Shown here: positions 30,284-39,849 of the stretch, in pieces
Layout of the letters: the number at the start of each line of letters is the position of its first letter
Position numbering within the stretch: the stretch's first letter is position 1
DNA from: Bacillus alkalicellulosilyticus
GTDB lineage: Bacteria; Bacillota; Bacilli; Bacillales; Bacillaceae_F
Assembly: GCF_002019795.1 (NCBI RefSeq)
Contig: NZ_KV917381.1
Coordinates: 2,388,068-2,452,067 of the forward strand
Direction of reading: 5' to 3'
Length of the DNA: 64,000 nucleotides
Notes under the pieces: model-generated
Told to the model about the DNA's origin: nothing
Databases searched by the model: none
Seen by the model: only the letters and a program-made list of their open reading frames with translations
Made by a program: the position numbers and the translations under genes

Positions 30284-31837
30284 ATGAGTGTATTATCAGT
30301 AAAGAATTTAAGTCACGGCTTTGGAGACAGAGCAATTTTTCACGATGTTTCTTTTCGTTTATTGCGAGGCGAACACATTGGATTAATCGGTGCAAATGGA
30401 GAAGGTAAATCAACCTTTATGAATATCATTACAGGCAAATTAATGCCCGACGAAGGAAAAGTAGAATGGTCTAAAAAGGTTCGCGTAGGCTATCTCGACC
30501 AACACACTGTGTTGGAACGCGGGCAAACGATGCGTGATGTGTTAAAAAGTGCATTTAAGTATTTACTCGACCTCGAAAATGAAATGAATGAATTATACGA
30601 TAAAATGGGAGACACCACTCCTGAACAACTTGAAAAAATGTTAGAAGAAGTCGGAAGCATCCAAGATACACTAACAAATAATGACTTTTATACAATAGAT
30701 GCGAAAGTTGAAGAAATTGCACGCGGTCTAGGTTTAGATGCCATTGGACTAGAGAAAGACGTAGAAGATTTAAGTGGCGGACAGCGAACAAAGGTCTTAT
30801 TAGCAAAGTTATTATTGGAAAAACCCGATATCTTATTGTTAGACGAGCCCACTAACTACCTGGACGAACAGCATATCACATGGCTGACAAGGTATTTACA
30901 AGAATACGAAAATGCTTTTATTCTTATTTCGCATGATATCCCGTTTTTAAACAGTGTAATTAATATTATTTATCATATGGAAAATCAAGAATTGAATCGT
31001 TACGTCGGAGACTATAATCATTTCTTAGAAGTCCACGAAATGAAAAAACAACAATTAGAATCAGCTTATAAAAAGCAACAGCAAGAAATTTCTCAACTTA
31101 AAGATTTTGTGGCAAGAAATAAAGCACGTGTATCTACTCGAAACATGGCGATGTCGCGTCAAAAGAAATTAGATAAAATGGATGTCATTGAATTAGCGAA
31201 AGAAAAACCAAAACCAGAATTCCATTTTCAGCAAGCGAGAGCAACAAGTAAGCTGATTTTCGAAACAAAAGAATTAGTGATTGGTTATGATGAGCCTCTT
31301 TCAAGACCATTAAACCTTCGGATGGAACGAGGTCAAAAAATAGCGCTTGTCGGAGCAAACGGCATAGGGAAAACAACGCTATTAAAAAGTATTTTGGGTT
31401 TAAATCCCCCACTGTCCGGTCACATTGAAAAAGGCGAATATCAAGAGATTGGTTATTTTGAACAAGAAGTAAAAAGCTCGAATAATACTTGTATTGAAGA
31501 AGTGTGGCAAACTTTCCCTTCACTGAATCAAGCGGAAGTGCGGGCAGCCTTGGCAAAATGCGGCCTCACAACTAAACACATCGAAAGTAAAATTGTTGTA
31601 CTGAGCGGTGGTGAAAAAGCTAAAGTTCGATTATGTAAATTAATTAATCGCGAAACGAATATCCTAGTATTAGATGAGCCTACTAATCATTTAGACGTTG
31701 ATGCTAAAAATGAATTAAAAAGAGCGTTAAAAGAATATAAAGGAAGCATCTTGTTAATTTCTCATGAACCTGAATTTTATGAAGACATCGTAACTGATGT
31801 TTGGAACTGCGAGTCTTGGACGACAAAATTAGTTTAA
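30284..31837 (+). CDS. yfmM: ABC-F ATPase, YfmM-like
   Basis: 517 residues with two ABC domains and no membrane segments. Walker A GANGEGKST and GANGIGKTT; signatures LSGGQ and LSGGE; Walker B LLLDEPTN and LVLDEPTN. The linker (about 245-310, Lys-rich helical hairpin ESAYKKQQQEISQLKDFVAR) is the ABC-F hallmark. These proteins act on the ribosome, for example in stalled-translation rescue or antibiotic protection. Length and N terminus (LSHGFGDRAIF) fit B. subtilis YfmM as I recall it; this is not a verified orthology. Standalone gene with a terminator shared with the convergent lipoprotein gene. No resistance-type leader peptide was seen. Confidence 0.9.
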   Translation: MSVLSVKNLSHGFGDRAIFHDVSFRLLRGEHIGLIGANGEGKSTFMNIITGKLMPDEGKVEWSKKVRVGYLDQHTVLERGQTMRDVLKSAFKYLLDLENEMNELYDKMGDTTPEQLEKMLEEVGSIQDTLTNNDFYTIDAKVEEIARGLGLDAIGLEKDVEDLSGGQRTKVLLAKLLLEKPDILLLDEPTNYLDEQHITWLTRYLQEYENAFILISHDIPFLNSVINIIYHMENQELNRYVGDYNHFLEVHEMKKQQLESAYKKQQQEISQLKDFVARNKARVSTRNMAMSRQKKLDKMDVIELAKEKPKPEFHFQQARATSKLIFETKELVIGYDEPLSRPLNLRMERGQKIALVGANGIGKTTLLKSILGLNPPLSGHIEKGEYQEIGYFEQEVKSSNNTCIEEVWQTFPSLNQAEVRAALAKCGLTTKHIESKIVVLSGGEKAKVRLCKLINRETNILVLDEPTNHLDVDAKNELKRALKEYKGSILLISHEPEFYEDIVTDVWNCESWTTKLV

Positions 31838-31852
31838 CTGAATAGATTTAAG

Positions 31853-31896
31853 AGGGTGGGACATAAGCTTAAAAAACAAAGCTTTTATCCCACCCT
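31853..31896. terminator. Bidirectional terminator
   Basis: AGGGTGGGA / TCCCACCCT arms plus inner AAGCTT / AAGCTT pairing, between convergent genes. Confidence 0.8.
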
Positions 31897-31902
31897 TCTT
31901 GT

Positions 31903-33105
31903 TTACTCTATTCCTTCTATTTTATAAATATTTCCATCAATTCCACCTACATATATCACATTGTCTGAAAGTACACCATTAGCTACTACACCTTTTCCAA
32001 TAGCCTCTTCAGCTACCTTATCCCCTTCTAAATGGTAGCCATGGATTCCTCCTTCAAGCGGATTAGCTCGGACATTCATATCAAAAAAGTAGATGGTTTC
32101 GTCTTTTATCAAAGGCTCTGCAAATATATTGTAATTTGAAGGATACGACTGAACCACTTCTCCATCACTTGGATCAATGACATATACGCGTCTAGCGTCT
32201 GACCCTCCAATATAAAGCAATCCATCTGTTAGCACAGGCTCACCTGTAAACCACGATCCAACTTCATCCGTATAATACCAAATCTCTTTTCCATTTTCGA
32301 TATCAATCCCAATAACATCCGTATTCCTCCCTCCGACAATAAGCGTATCTCCTTCCAGAAGCATCGAAGCGGTTTGTGGACTTGACCCTGCATAGGTCCA
32401 TACTAATTCTTTTGATTGTATATCGACTGCATGAATATCCCCTCTATAATCAGCAAAATATACAACTCCACCCTTTATAATGGGTGTTGTTCGAATAGCG
32501 GCCTCTTTCGGGGAATGATATTCCCATATTAATTCCCCTGTTTCTTGATTTAGCGCCAGAATATCACCTGCATCCGTTGCATAATAGACAAGGCCCTCAT
32601 GCAGTAACGGGGAAGCATCCCTGTAATCCCATTCATCATTCCGTGACACTTGTTCCTCGTCATAGCCAGGATCATGTGACCATACCAATTTGCCACTTAG
32701 ACGATCAATCCCATATAGGACTCCTTCTGCAGCTACAAATAAAGTATCTTCCCCAACAATTTCACTACGAATCTCTTTTTCAGTATCAAACTGCCATACC
32801 GCCTCATTTGTTTTGAGATCAATAGCATACAATATTCCATCATTACTTCCCACATAAAGGACTTGATCAATAATTAATGGTGATGAATAAATCGCATCTC
32901 CAGTTTCATAAATGGACTCAACCGATAATTGCTTCAGTACTACCTCTTCGACTTCTTCCACTACTTCTTGTTCCTCTTCTATCCGCTCTGTTGGTACTTC
33001 TTCCACTTCAGCACTCTCGTCTTTCATCTGATTACCACTATTTGCTGAGCAAGCGGTAATCGTTAACATCAAAATGAACAAAATGATTATAAAATTCCTT
33101 TTCAT
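31903..33105 (-). CDS. PQQ-like beta-propeller lipoprotein
   Basis: 400 residues. Lipoprotein signal MKRNF...LTITAC with the lipidated Cys at about residue 19, then a Glu-rich spacer (about 30-58). The rest is a WD40-like/PQQ-type propeller: repeated units such as VLYVGSNDGILYAIDLKTNEAVWQF, ten to eleven turns with the Trp near the unit end. No PQQ-dependent dehydrogenase catalytic residues, so probably a BamB-like scaffold outside the membrane. The start at 33105 has AAGGAG upstream; the open frame extends 36 codons without support. Confidence 0.88.
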   Translation of the reverse strand: MKRNFIIILFILMLTITACSANSGNQMKDESAEVEEVPTERIEEEQEVVEEVEEVVLKQLSVESIYETGDAIYSSPLIIDQVLYVGSNDGILYAIDLKTNEAVWQFDTEKEIRSEIVGEDTLFVAAEGVLYGIDRLSGKLVWSHDPGYDEEQVSRNDEWDYRDASPLLHEGLVYYATDAGDILALNQETGELIWEYHSPKEAAIRTTPIIKGGVVYFADYRGDIHAVDIQSKELVWTYAGSSPQTASMLLEGDTLIVGGRNTDVIGIDIENGKEIWYYTDEVGSWFTGEPVLTDGLLYIGGSDARRVYVIDPSDGEVVQSYPSNYNIFAEPLIKDETIYFFDMNVRANPLEGGIHGYHLEGDKVAEEAIGKGVVANGVLSDNVIYVGGIDGNIYKIEGIE

Positions 33106-33272
33106 GTACAACGCTCCTTTCATAGTGATACTGTATCGAAGCGCTTTCAAAGAGAAATCCACCATTTGTCCTATTTTCATTCCTAATAGAAGGAATTTCA
33201 ATGATTCTAACATAAAATTAAATCATTTTTAGGTAATGGATAAGAAACGAACAATAACGTCCTTTTCTATGC

Positions 33273-33313
33273 AAAAAAAAAAAAAAAAACACTTCACATT
33301 GAAGTGTTTTTTT
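33273..33313 (-). terminator. Terminator of the solitary 5S gene
   Basis: ACACTTC / GAAGTGT stem with 5-nt loop, followed on the minus strand by 16 or more T. It lies directly after the 5S 3' end. Confidence 0.9.
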
Positions 33314-33314
33314 G

Positions 33315-33430
<116 letters not shown>

Positions 33431-33438
33431 CTAAAAAT

Positions 33439-33467
33439 ATATTATCACATTTTACATATGATTTCAA
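33439..33467 (-). promoter_or_regulatory. Sigma-A promoter of the solitary 5S gene
   Basis: Minus strand: TTGAAA (33462-33467), 17-nt spacer, extended -10 TGA-TAATAT (33439-33444). The predicted +1 falls at the mature 5' end of 5S. Confidence 0.75.
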
Positions 33468-33541
33468 CATTCTTTTATAAAAGATATTAATAAATAAACT
33501 AGACCATTCAGGTTATATTACAAAAGAAAGGAGGGTTACCC

Positions 33542-34408
33542 ATGAAAAGAAACCGTTATTTTTACATAAGCCTAGGTTTAATGTCCATATTAATATTTAC
33601 CTTTACTTTTTTTAAAGTCGATAAGAAAAAAAGAAAATATCTCTTTCCTTTATACTTTACTTTTGCTGGTTTCAACTATATTTTTGAGTATGTTGTTTTA
33701 GTGCTTTTACGAGCGTATGGCTACAGCCCTAAAATATTTAATAACAAATATTATGACAATATGATAGGTGCCACATTTTCTCAACTGTATATTGTTCCAG
33801 TAACCGGTTTACTTTATTCTATATTAGACTTGAAGTACCGATGGTCATTACTATTCACTATGATACTTAGTCTCACCGAAAAATGGTTTACCTATAAAGG
33901 AATATTTAAAGAGTATTGGTGGCGTCTTTCATATAGTGTTATTGGTTTACAGATATTTTATAGTCTTACGAAATATTGGTCAGAATTGCTCATGAAAAGA
34001 AAAAATAAATTTGTGATGTACTCAACTATTTTTTCTGCTATTTTTGTGACTCACAGCACATTGTTTTTTTACCAATACACGTTTTTACAGACGGTTTTAT
34101 TTCGCATTCGGGTATTTCCTAATCTGTACCGAAGTCACATCACAATTGCTACCCTTTATTCAGTAGCAACTTCTATCATATTGTTCATGTGTGTGTTAAC
34201 AAAAAAATCAGTTGTTATAGTGGCAACCATTGTTATTTCATGTCTTTGTGATTTTGTCTTAACTAACACAAAACAGATAGTGGTAAAAAAACCTATTCAC
34301 TATCTCTTATCCCCGCTAACAAAAGGGCTCTGTTGCTTACTTGCGTTGCGGTTTCAGTATACATTAAAAGAAAAAATGACGAACCAAAAAACTCTAGAAA
34401 ATGAGTAA
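33542..34408 (+). CDS. Multipass membrane protein, possibly CBO0543-like
   Basis: 288 residues with about eight hydrophobic segments and basic loops. GGAGGG is about 9 nt upstream of the ATG. The stretch EKWFTYKGIFKEYWWRLSYS resembles the Trp-rich block of CBO0543-type proteins (compare 82-621). No catalytic motif seen. It is followed 125 nt later by a PAP2 phosphatase in the same direction. Function unknown. Confidence 0.7.
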   Translation: MKRNRYFYISLGLMSILIFTFTFFKVDKKKRKYLFPLYFTFAGFNYIFEYVVLVLLRAYGYSPKIFNNKYYDNMIGATFSQLYIVPVTGLLYSILDLKYRWSLLFTMILSLTEKWFTYKGIFKEYWWRLSYSVIGLQIFYSLTKYWSELLMKRKNKFVMYSTIFSAIFVTHSTLFFYQYTFLQTVLFRIRVFPNLYRSHITIATLYSVATSIILFMCVLTKKSVVIVATIVISCLCDFVLTNTKQIVVKKPIHYLLSPLTKGLCCLLALRFQYTLKEKMTNQKTLENE

Positions 34409-34533
34409 AAAGCTAGTTAATGTTTACAACCTAACTTCTCATTGTTTCAGGAAATAAGGGTTCATATAAATTTCTTTTCTTTTTTACTAAAAAATGGTAG
34501 AATTCATTATTATACCTACTATGAGGAGCCTAC

Positions 34534-35199
34534 ATGCGATATAAAAAGAAACTTTCACATATCATAATTGTCTGCTTCCTTTTATTTTTACTTCTCTCGT
34601 TTTTATCAGTTTACAATCAATTAAAAAGAATTGACGGCTTCCTTATTGACTGGTTTCTAGCCATTACTCCTAACAATGCAATAATTTGGTTTGAATATAT
34701 TACGATGATTGGTGCTGGGGAACCCATTTTACTACTCACCCTAGGACTCATCCTTTTATTACTGTATAAGAAACATTATAGTGAGGTTGTCTTATTTTTA
34801 TCGGTAACGTTCGGAGGCTTGCTTTTAAATTTATTTCTTAAAATGACTTTTCAACGTGAAAGGCCAGGTGAGATGCATGTCATCGATGTATTTGGGTATT
34901 CCCTTGAAATTGCTTCATACAGTTTTCCAAGCGGACATACGATGAGAAGCGTGCTTTTATTTTCATTACTTATATATATCAGTCATTCTTCACTAAAGCG
35001 TACGGACTGGAAAATAACAATTACTTCTTTGTCCATTTTAGCCATTATCCTTGTCTCTATCAGCCGGATTGTTGTCGGTGCTCATTTTCCATCTGATATC
35101 TTTGCAGCAATCTTTGCAGCAATTGGTTGGTTTACTTTCTGCATCATGATTAACGAGAACATCCTCTCTTTACTGAAGTATCGGTTGCGTGTAACTTAG
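34534..35199 (+). CDS. PAP2-family membrane phosphatase
   Basis: 221 residues, about six membrane segments. The three phosphatase motifs are intact: K-x(6)-RP (KMTFQRERP), PSGH (SFPSGHTMR) and SR-x(5)-H-x(3)-D (SRIVVGAHFPSD). The family dephosphorylates lipid phosphates such as undecaprenyl pyrophosphate or phosphatidic acid outside the membrane. GAGGAG precedes the ATG, and a terminator follows. Confidence 0.94.
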   Translation: MRYKKKLSHIIIVCFLLFLLLSFLSVYNQLKRIDGFLIDWFLAITPNNAIIWFEYITMIGAGEPILLLTLGLILLLLYKKHYSEVVLFLSVTFGGLLLNLFLKMTFQRERPGEMHVIDVFGYSLEIASYSFPSGHTMRSVLLFSLLIYISHSSLKRTDWKITITSLSILAIILVSISRIVVGAHFPSDIFAAIFAAIGWFTFCIMINENILSLLKYRLRVT

Positions 35200-35228
35200 G
35201 TCTGTTTCACTTCTATAATCTATAATTA

Positions 35229-35262
35229 AAAGCCACTGAATAATCGACTATTCAGTGGCTTT
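35229..35262. terminator. Terminator after PAP2 gene
   Basis: AAAGCCACTGAATA / TATTCAGTGGCTTT, perfect 14-bp arms, T-rich after. Confidence 0.9.
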
Positions 35263-35339
35263 GTTTTATATTAACGGCAAGAAAAAAAGGGATACCCGTA
35301 CATATTAAGAGAAAGTCCAGTCGATTAAAAAACATCACT

Positions 35340-36542
35340 TTATAATGAATCTAACACTTTAACTGAAACCAAACAAATGTCATCCTCATGAGTTTCTTCA
35401 GCTTCAATTAATTCTCTAAAATAGTTTATTGTCGTTTTTTGTTCCCGTTTTGCTAGTTGATAATGCTTTGCAATCGTATCACCAGGGTGTTCTTTATTTT
35501 TATGAAGGAAATCCATTAACCCATCTGTATATAAAATAATTTCTGTTTCTTCCTCGAGCGGGAATTCTCCTACTTCCTTTTTTAAGGTTTCAAAAATACC
35601 AAGAGGGATCGAGCCCTTATCAATAAAAGAAATCTGGTTAGAGTTTACAAGAACCGCTGGTGGGTGCCCTGCATTTAAGAAATTAATCTTATTATTGTTA
35701 AAATCAAGAGTCACATAAATCCCTGTGACATAAGATAAAATTTCCTTTTTATCATTAAATAAATGAAATAATTCCTTGTTAAGCTGTTCCATTACCTTAT
35801 CAGGGTCAATACATGTTGTAATAATGTCCTCAAGTATTGGCGATATGGCCATTCCTATTAAAGCAGAGGACACTCCATGCCCCATCACATCTAAAACGAT
35901 TACACCATACAAGCCTTCTTTTATCTTATACCAGGAACAAACATCTCCTGACAATTGAGTTGAAGGTGTGTAAATGTATTTTATATCTAGATAATTGTCA
36001 TGATATGGAGCATTTAGCACGGATTGTTGAACTTTACGTGCAAGTTCAAGTTCAATTTCTGTTTGCATTTCGTACTTTTTTAGTTTTACTGCTTTCTCTT
36101 CTAACTTAATTTCACTGCTAATCAGTTGTGAAAAGCCTTCTAATATCGGAATATCTTCTGCCTTTAATTTATATGGATCTGGGTCTAATGCACACAATGT
36201 TCCAAACACTGAACCATTCTCTAAGAAGATAGGCACACCTAAATAGGAACCAATTGTAAATATGTTAGTCACTTCTAAATTTCTAACTAACTCTGATTTC
36301 GAAGTATCTTTTATAAGTAAAGGCTTTTTTGAATTCGCCACTATATTACAGTAAGATTTCTCTACAGGTTCGTCTACACTTGGAGGGATGTTACACCCAC
36401 CCTCTTCATTGATGACTTGTAAGATTTTAAATCTATTTTGTTGTGTACTAGCAATAAAAAAAGTTTTTGCCCCAACTGTACGCTTCATAAGTAAAAGTAC
36501 AGTTTGAGCATTTTCTTCAAACTTTGATAAAAGCTCTAGCAT
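35340..36542 (-). CDS. GAF-domain PP2C (RsbU/SpoIIE-type) serine phosphatase
   Basis: 400 residues: N-terminal GAF (about 5-155), coiled coil (about 155-175) and a PPM phosphatase domain (about 180-395). The metal-site motifs are visible: QLSGDVCSWY, VLDVMGHGVSSAL, LNAGHPPAVLV and LYTDGLMD. It should dephosphorylate a STAS-domain anti-sigma antagonist. No such partner is adjacent, but one is encoded at 44296-44658. AGAGAGG is before the ATG. Standalone gene; the GAF ligand is unknown. Confidence 0.93.
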   Translation of the reverse strand: MLELLSKFEENAQTVLLLMKRTVGAKTFFIASTQQNRFKILQVINEEGGCNIPPSVDEPVEKSYCNIVANSKKPLLIKDTSKSELVRNLEVTNIFTIGSYLGVPIFLENGSVFGTLCALDPDPYKLKAEDIPILEGFSQLISSEIKLEEKAVKLKKYEMQTEIELELARKVQQSVLNAPYHDNYLDIKYIYTPSTQLSGDVCSWYKIKEGLYGVIVLDVMGHGVSSALIGMAISPILEDIITTCIDPDKVMEQLNKELFHLFNDKKEILSYVTGIYVTLDFNNNKINFLNAGHPPAVLVNSNQISFIDKGSIPLGIFETLKKEVGEFPLEEETEIILYTDGLMDFLHKNKEHPGDTIAKHYQLAKREQKTTINYFRELIEAEETHEDDICLVSVKVLDSL

Positions 36543-36810
36543 GTATAATACCTCTCTCTAGACCTCGTCTTGTTATTCGTCCTAAAAAAATATAATATCT
36601 TGTTATTTTATCATAGTTTATAATACTTTCGTATTAATGATAAACTATATTTTTTGAAGTAAACACTATGTCTTATCCTATTCTACCTAACTTGTCTGAT
36701 ATGTATTTTAAAGATTACGTAAGCTTATTGAAAAATAACACGAGGCCAACCCGTCTTTCATAGGATAGTTATTACCCACCCGAAATTTAATTACAAGGGA
36801 GGAGGTTCCT

Positions 36811-37311
36811 ATGAATATATTTTCTCAAAGTGAATTATCCAAAGAAAAAATGGACCAAGAGAGCCTTGAATTTCAAATGTTTCGGATGAGAGAAAAGATA
36901 AAAGACATTGCTTTGAAGTGGAATGTAGTTGGAATTGAACAAACAACCCAAAATAAATGGGTCATTGTCTATACAATGGAAGATGAAAAGATGTGTAAAA
37001 TAATGCTTACTGATTGTGAAAAGCCATTCTCAGGAATATGGGATTATTGCATGGATATCGAATATCAAGATCCTTCCACCATTTTAATAAAGGATATTAA
37101 AGGAGAAGAAAATCAAGGATACGGTTCCATTTGCATGAAACAGGTCAAACATATTGCACAAAATAGAAATGCTCAATTTATCATTGGAGACATTGTAGAA
37201 CGTGACTGGGACCATCTTGACCGATTAATCCACTTTTATAAAAAACATGATTTCTTCGTTGATATCAACCATGAGCAAAAATCCGGACAAGTATTGTGGA
37301 ATCCGCGATAA
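36811..37311 (+). CDS. GNAT-fold protein, uncharacterised
   Basis: 166 residues. The second half fits a GNAT acetyltransferase core: strand IKDIKG, pyrophosphate-loop-like NQGYGSICMKQV (Q/R-x-x-G-x-G/A) and C-terminal LIHFYKKHDFFVDI. The first 60 residues are helical and unrelated to anything I recognise. GGGAGGAGG precedes the ATG. Acceptor substrate unknown, and the loss of one loop Gly leaves activity uncertain. Confidence 0.7.
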   Translation: MNIFSQSELSKEKMDQESLEFQMFRMREKIKDIALKWNVVGIEQTTQNKWVIVYTMEDEKMCKIMLTDCEKPFSGIWDYCMDIEYQDPSTILIKDIKGEENQGYGSICMKQVKHIAQNRNAQFIIGDIVERDWDHLDRLIHFYKKHDFFVDINHEQKSGQVLWNPR

Positions 37312-37620
37312 TAATAGTTGAGGGTGAGACAAAAGGTGTTTTCCTTATGGACTCACTCTCTTCTAAAGTCCTAATTTCGCTAAAATAAAACGTTGACTAT
37401 AACTGAGGCAGCTCCATTTATTATTCCTTCTAGTATAATTCGTTTATTATGACTAATTATAAAAAAGTTAGATGAAATAAGCTAATTCATAAAAATATGT
37501 ATTAGCTTTCTATTTATGAGGATTAATAAAGTCTATTTACATCATACAAAAAAAGTTTGTTATACCCTTCCCTATAATGGGAAAGGGTTATAGTTTCAGT
37601 AAGAAAGGAAGCATTTTAGA
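37312..37620. other. Intergenic region
   Basis: Contains a hairpin (37320-37360, GAGGGTGAG / CTCACTCTC) after the GNAT gene. AT-rich otherwise; nothing more is supported. Confidence 0.5.
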
Positions 37621-38460
37621 ATGGATAATGCCTTATTTGACCAAAGACAAGCTGTGTTAGCCACGATGCATCAAAAAGAACAAGTGATTGCTCCTATGAT
37701 GAAGCGAGAATTAGGAATCATTGTTTCTGTTCCTAGTTCATTTAATACAGACGTCTTTGGCACATTCACCAGAGAAATTGATCGTAAAGGCGACCAACTT
37801 CAAGCGGCACACAAGAAAATAGAAGAAGCTCTTCGGAAGACAGGATTATCAATCGGAATAGCTAGCGAAGGTTCATTTGGGGCGCATCCTGTTGTTCCCT
37901 TTCTTCCGTTCAACCGTGAACTCATTCTTTTTATAGATAAAAAACTGGACCTTGAAATCGTCGGACATGCTTCAAATAGCAATACAAATTATGCCCATAC
38001 TGAAATTTCAAGTAGAGAAGAAGCTCTGGCTTTTGCCGAATCGGTCAGGTTTCCTAGTCACGGAGTAATCGTTAAACATGATGAGATTATCCAAAAGGGA
38101 ATTACCGAAGAGGAAGTTTTACAACGCGTAGTCTCTGACTTCCTAGCTAAAGGAGCAACATCCATTCACATCGAAACCGATATGAGAGCGCTGTATAATC
38201 CAACTCGAATGAAGAACATCGAGCTTGCAACAGAAAATCTCATATCAAAACTAAAATCAAGATGTTCACAGTGTGGAACACCGGGTTTTGAAATTACGGA
38301 ATATCAAAAAGGATTACCTTGTCAATGGTGCAATAGACCAACCGACCTACTTTTAGCTCATACATTTCAATGCAAAAAATGTCATCATAAGGAAGAAGTA
38401 TTTTATCCTAATGGAGCATCTTTTGCAGATCCTGGACAATGTCAATGGTGCAATCCATAA
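37621..38460 (+). CDS. DUF6671-family protein with zinc-ribbon tail
   Basis: 279 residues. N-terminal domain with SEGSFGAHP and FLPFNRELILFID, and C-terminal Cys pairs CSQCGTPGF, CQWCNRP, CKKCHHK, CQWCNP (about 216-279) that should bind one or two zinc ions. The overall pattern matches the uncharacterised DUF6671 family as I recall it. AAAGGAAG lies about 10 nt before the ATG. Standalone gene with its own terminator. No function assigned. Confidence 0.75.
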   Translation: MDNALFDQRQAVLATMHQKEQVIAPMMKRELGIIVSVPSSFNTDVFGTFTREIDRKGDQLQAAHKKIEEALRKTGLSIGIASEGSFGAHPVVPFLPFNRELILFIDKKLDLEIVGHASNSNTNYAHTEISSREEALAFAESVRFPSHGVIVKHDEIIQKGITEEEVLQRVVSDFLAKGATSIHIETDMRALYNPTRMKNIELATENLISKLKSRCSQCGTPGFEITEYQKGLPCQWCNRPTDLLLAHTFQCKKCHHKEEVFYPNGASFADPGQCQWCNP

Positions 38461-38461
38461 G

Positions 38462-38486
38462 AAAAACCGCAAAGCGGTCTTTTTCT
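38462..38486 (+). terminator. Terminator of the DUF6671 gene
   Basis: AAAAACCGC / GCGGTCTTTTT stem directly after the stop codon. Confidence 0.85.
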
Positions 38487-38489
38487 TAG

Positions 38490-38592
38490 AAGCAAGGAGC
38501 GCAGCCACTGCCTCTTTCAAAGTGTTTTACAAGTGCCCTTCTTGTAAAACGCGCGCAGTGTGCGAAGCCCTTGCTCTTCCTGAATTACTTAC
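38490..38592. repeat. REP-like palindromic element
   Basis: Contains TTTTACAAG-N7-CTTGTAAAA flanked by GC-rich motifs GCAAGGAGCGCAG and GCAGTGTGCGAAGCC. Related motifs occur at 46241-46330 and in the 16S-23S spacer (about 27112-27122). Confidence 0.55.
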
Positions 38593-38701
38593 AAAACATC
38601 TATGAGCAACTCAAAATATCCTATCCGTTAAAAAGCATAATTCATGCATATATCTTTATATCATGATACTCTTTTACTACGATTAAAAGGAGGATCCCAT
38701 C

Positions 38702-39712
38702 ATGTCTGACGATACACAAAAAAACACTCTTGCAAATACACAGTTTTCGGTTCTCGACTTAGCTCCTATTCTAGAAGGAAGCAACGCCGTAGAATCTTTT
38801 CAAAATAGTATGAAATTAGCTCAAGCTGTCGAACAATTTGGTTTTAATAGATATTGGCTAGCTGAACATCATAATATGCCTGGTATTGCTAGTTCAGCCA
38901 CCGCAGTAGTCATCGGCTATATCGCTGGGGCAACTTCAACCCTACGAGTGGGTTCTGGAGGAATCATGCTTCCTAATCATGCTCCACTAATTATAGCTGA
39001 GCAATTCGGGACATTAGAATCGATGTATCCAGGACGAATTGATTTAGGTTTAGGACGAGCCCCTGGAACAGACCAACTAACTGCCTATGCATTGCGTCGC
39101 AATCAGAGGGTCGATGGTAGTGAATTTCCCGAGCAATTAGCGGAATTACGGTCTTTTCTCCAACCTTCGTCTCAAAATCGAGTAAGAGCCATTCCAGGAG
39201 AGGGACTTTCCATTCCAATCTGGTTATTAGGGTCTAGTGGATTTAGTGCAAAATTAGCAGGTCAATTAGGTCTTCCTTTTGCTTTTGCTAGTCATTTTGC
39301 TCCTGATTATTTATTACCAGCTTTACAGCTTTACCGAACGAACTTCCAACCATCAGAAACTCTATCAAAACCATATGTCATGGTTGGGGTCAATGTCATT
39401 GTTGCTGAATCAGATGAAAAAGCGAAGTGGCTTGCATCTTCACAGGAACAAGCCTTTCTTAACATCATTCGAGGCAAATCTGGAAAGTTACAAGCACCCA
39501 TTGAAAACATGGATACTGTATGGAGTGAAACGGAACGAGCAATGGTACAAAAAATGTTATCGTATTCTGTAGCGGGTAGTATGAATACGGTTAGAGAAAA
39601 ACTTCTTGCATTCAAACAGGAAACACAAGCTGATGAATTTATCGTCAACACCCATGTATTTAACCAAGAAGAGCGCATTCGTTCCTACGAACTTCTTTCT
39701 CATATAGTATAA
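38702..39712 (+). CDS. LLM-class flavin-dependent monooxygenase
   Basis: 336 residues, bacterial luciferase-like TIM-barrel. Family motifs: [19 protein letters not shown] near the N terminus, [15 protein letters not shown], and [15 protein letters not shown]. Enzymes of this group use reduced flavin and oxygen; the substrate is unknown. AAAGGAGG precedes the ATG. It is convergent with a paralogue (39850-40854) that shares the same motifs but is clearly divergent. Confidence 0.92.
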   Translation: MSDDTQKNTLANTQFSVLDLAPILEGSNAVESFQNSMKLAQAVEQFGFNRYWLAEHHNMPGIASSATAVVIGYIAGATSTLRVGSGGIMLPNHAPLIIAEQFGTLESMYPGRIDLGLGRAPGTDQLTAYALRRNQRVDGSEFPEQLAELRSFLQPSSQNRVRAIPGEGLSIPIWLLGSSGFSAKLAGQLGLPFAFASHFAPDYLLPALQLYRTNFQPSETLSKPYVMVGVNVIVAESDEKAKWLASSQEQAFLNIIRGKSGKLQAPIENMDTVWSETERAMVQKMLSYSVAGSMNTVREKLLAFKQETQADEFIVNTHVFNQEERIRSYELLSHIV

Positions 39713-39740
39713 CTTTCATTACACCTATTATGTTCACTTT

Positions 39741-39786
39741 GAGGTCGAAACAAAGGATTAAAATACTCTTTGTTTCAGCCTCTTTT
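39741..39786. terminator. Bidirectional terminator
   Basis: GAGG..GAAACAAAG / CTTTGTTTC..CCTC arms with T5 on the plus strand, between the convergent monooxygenase genes. Confidence 0.85.
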
Positions 39787-39849
39787 TGATACACAACTAA
39801 CTTACTAAGACCCACATTGGCAGTCTTCATATTCAAGCTTTTGTCTTCT

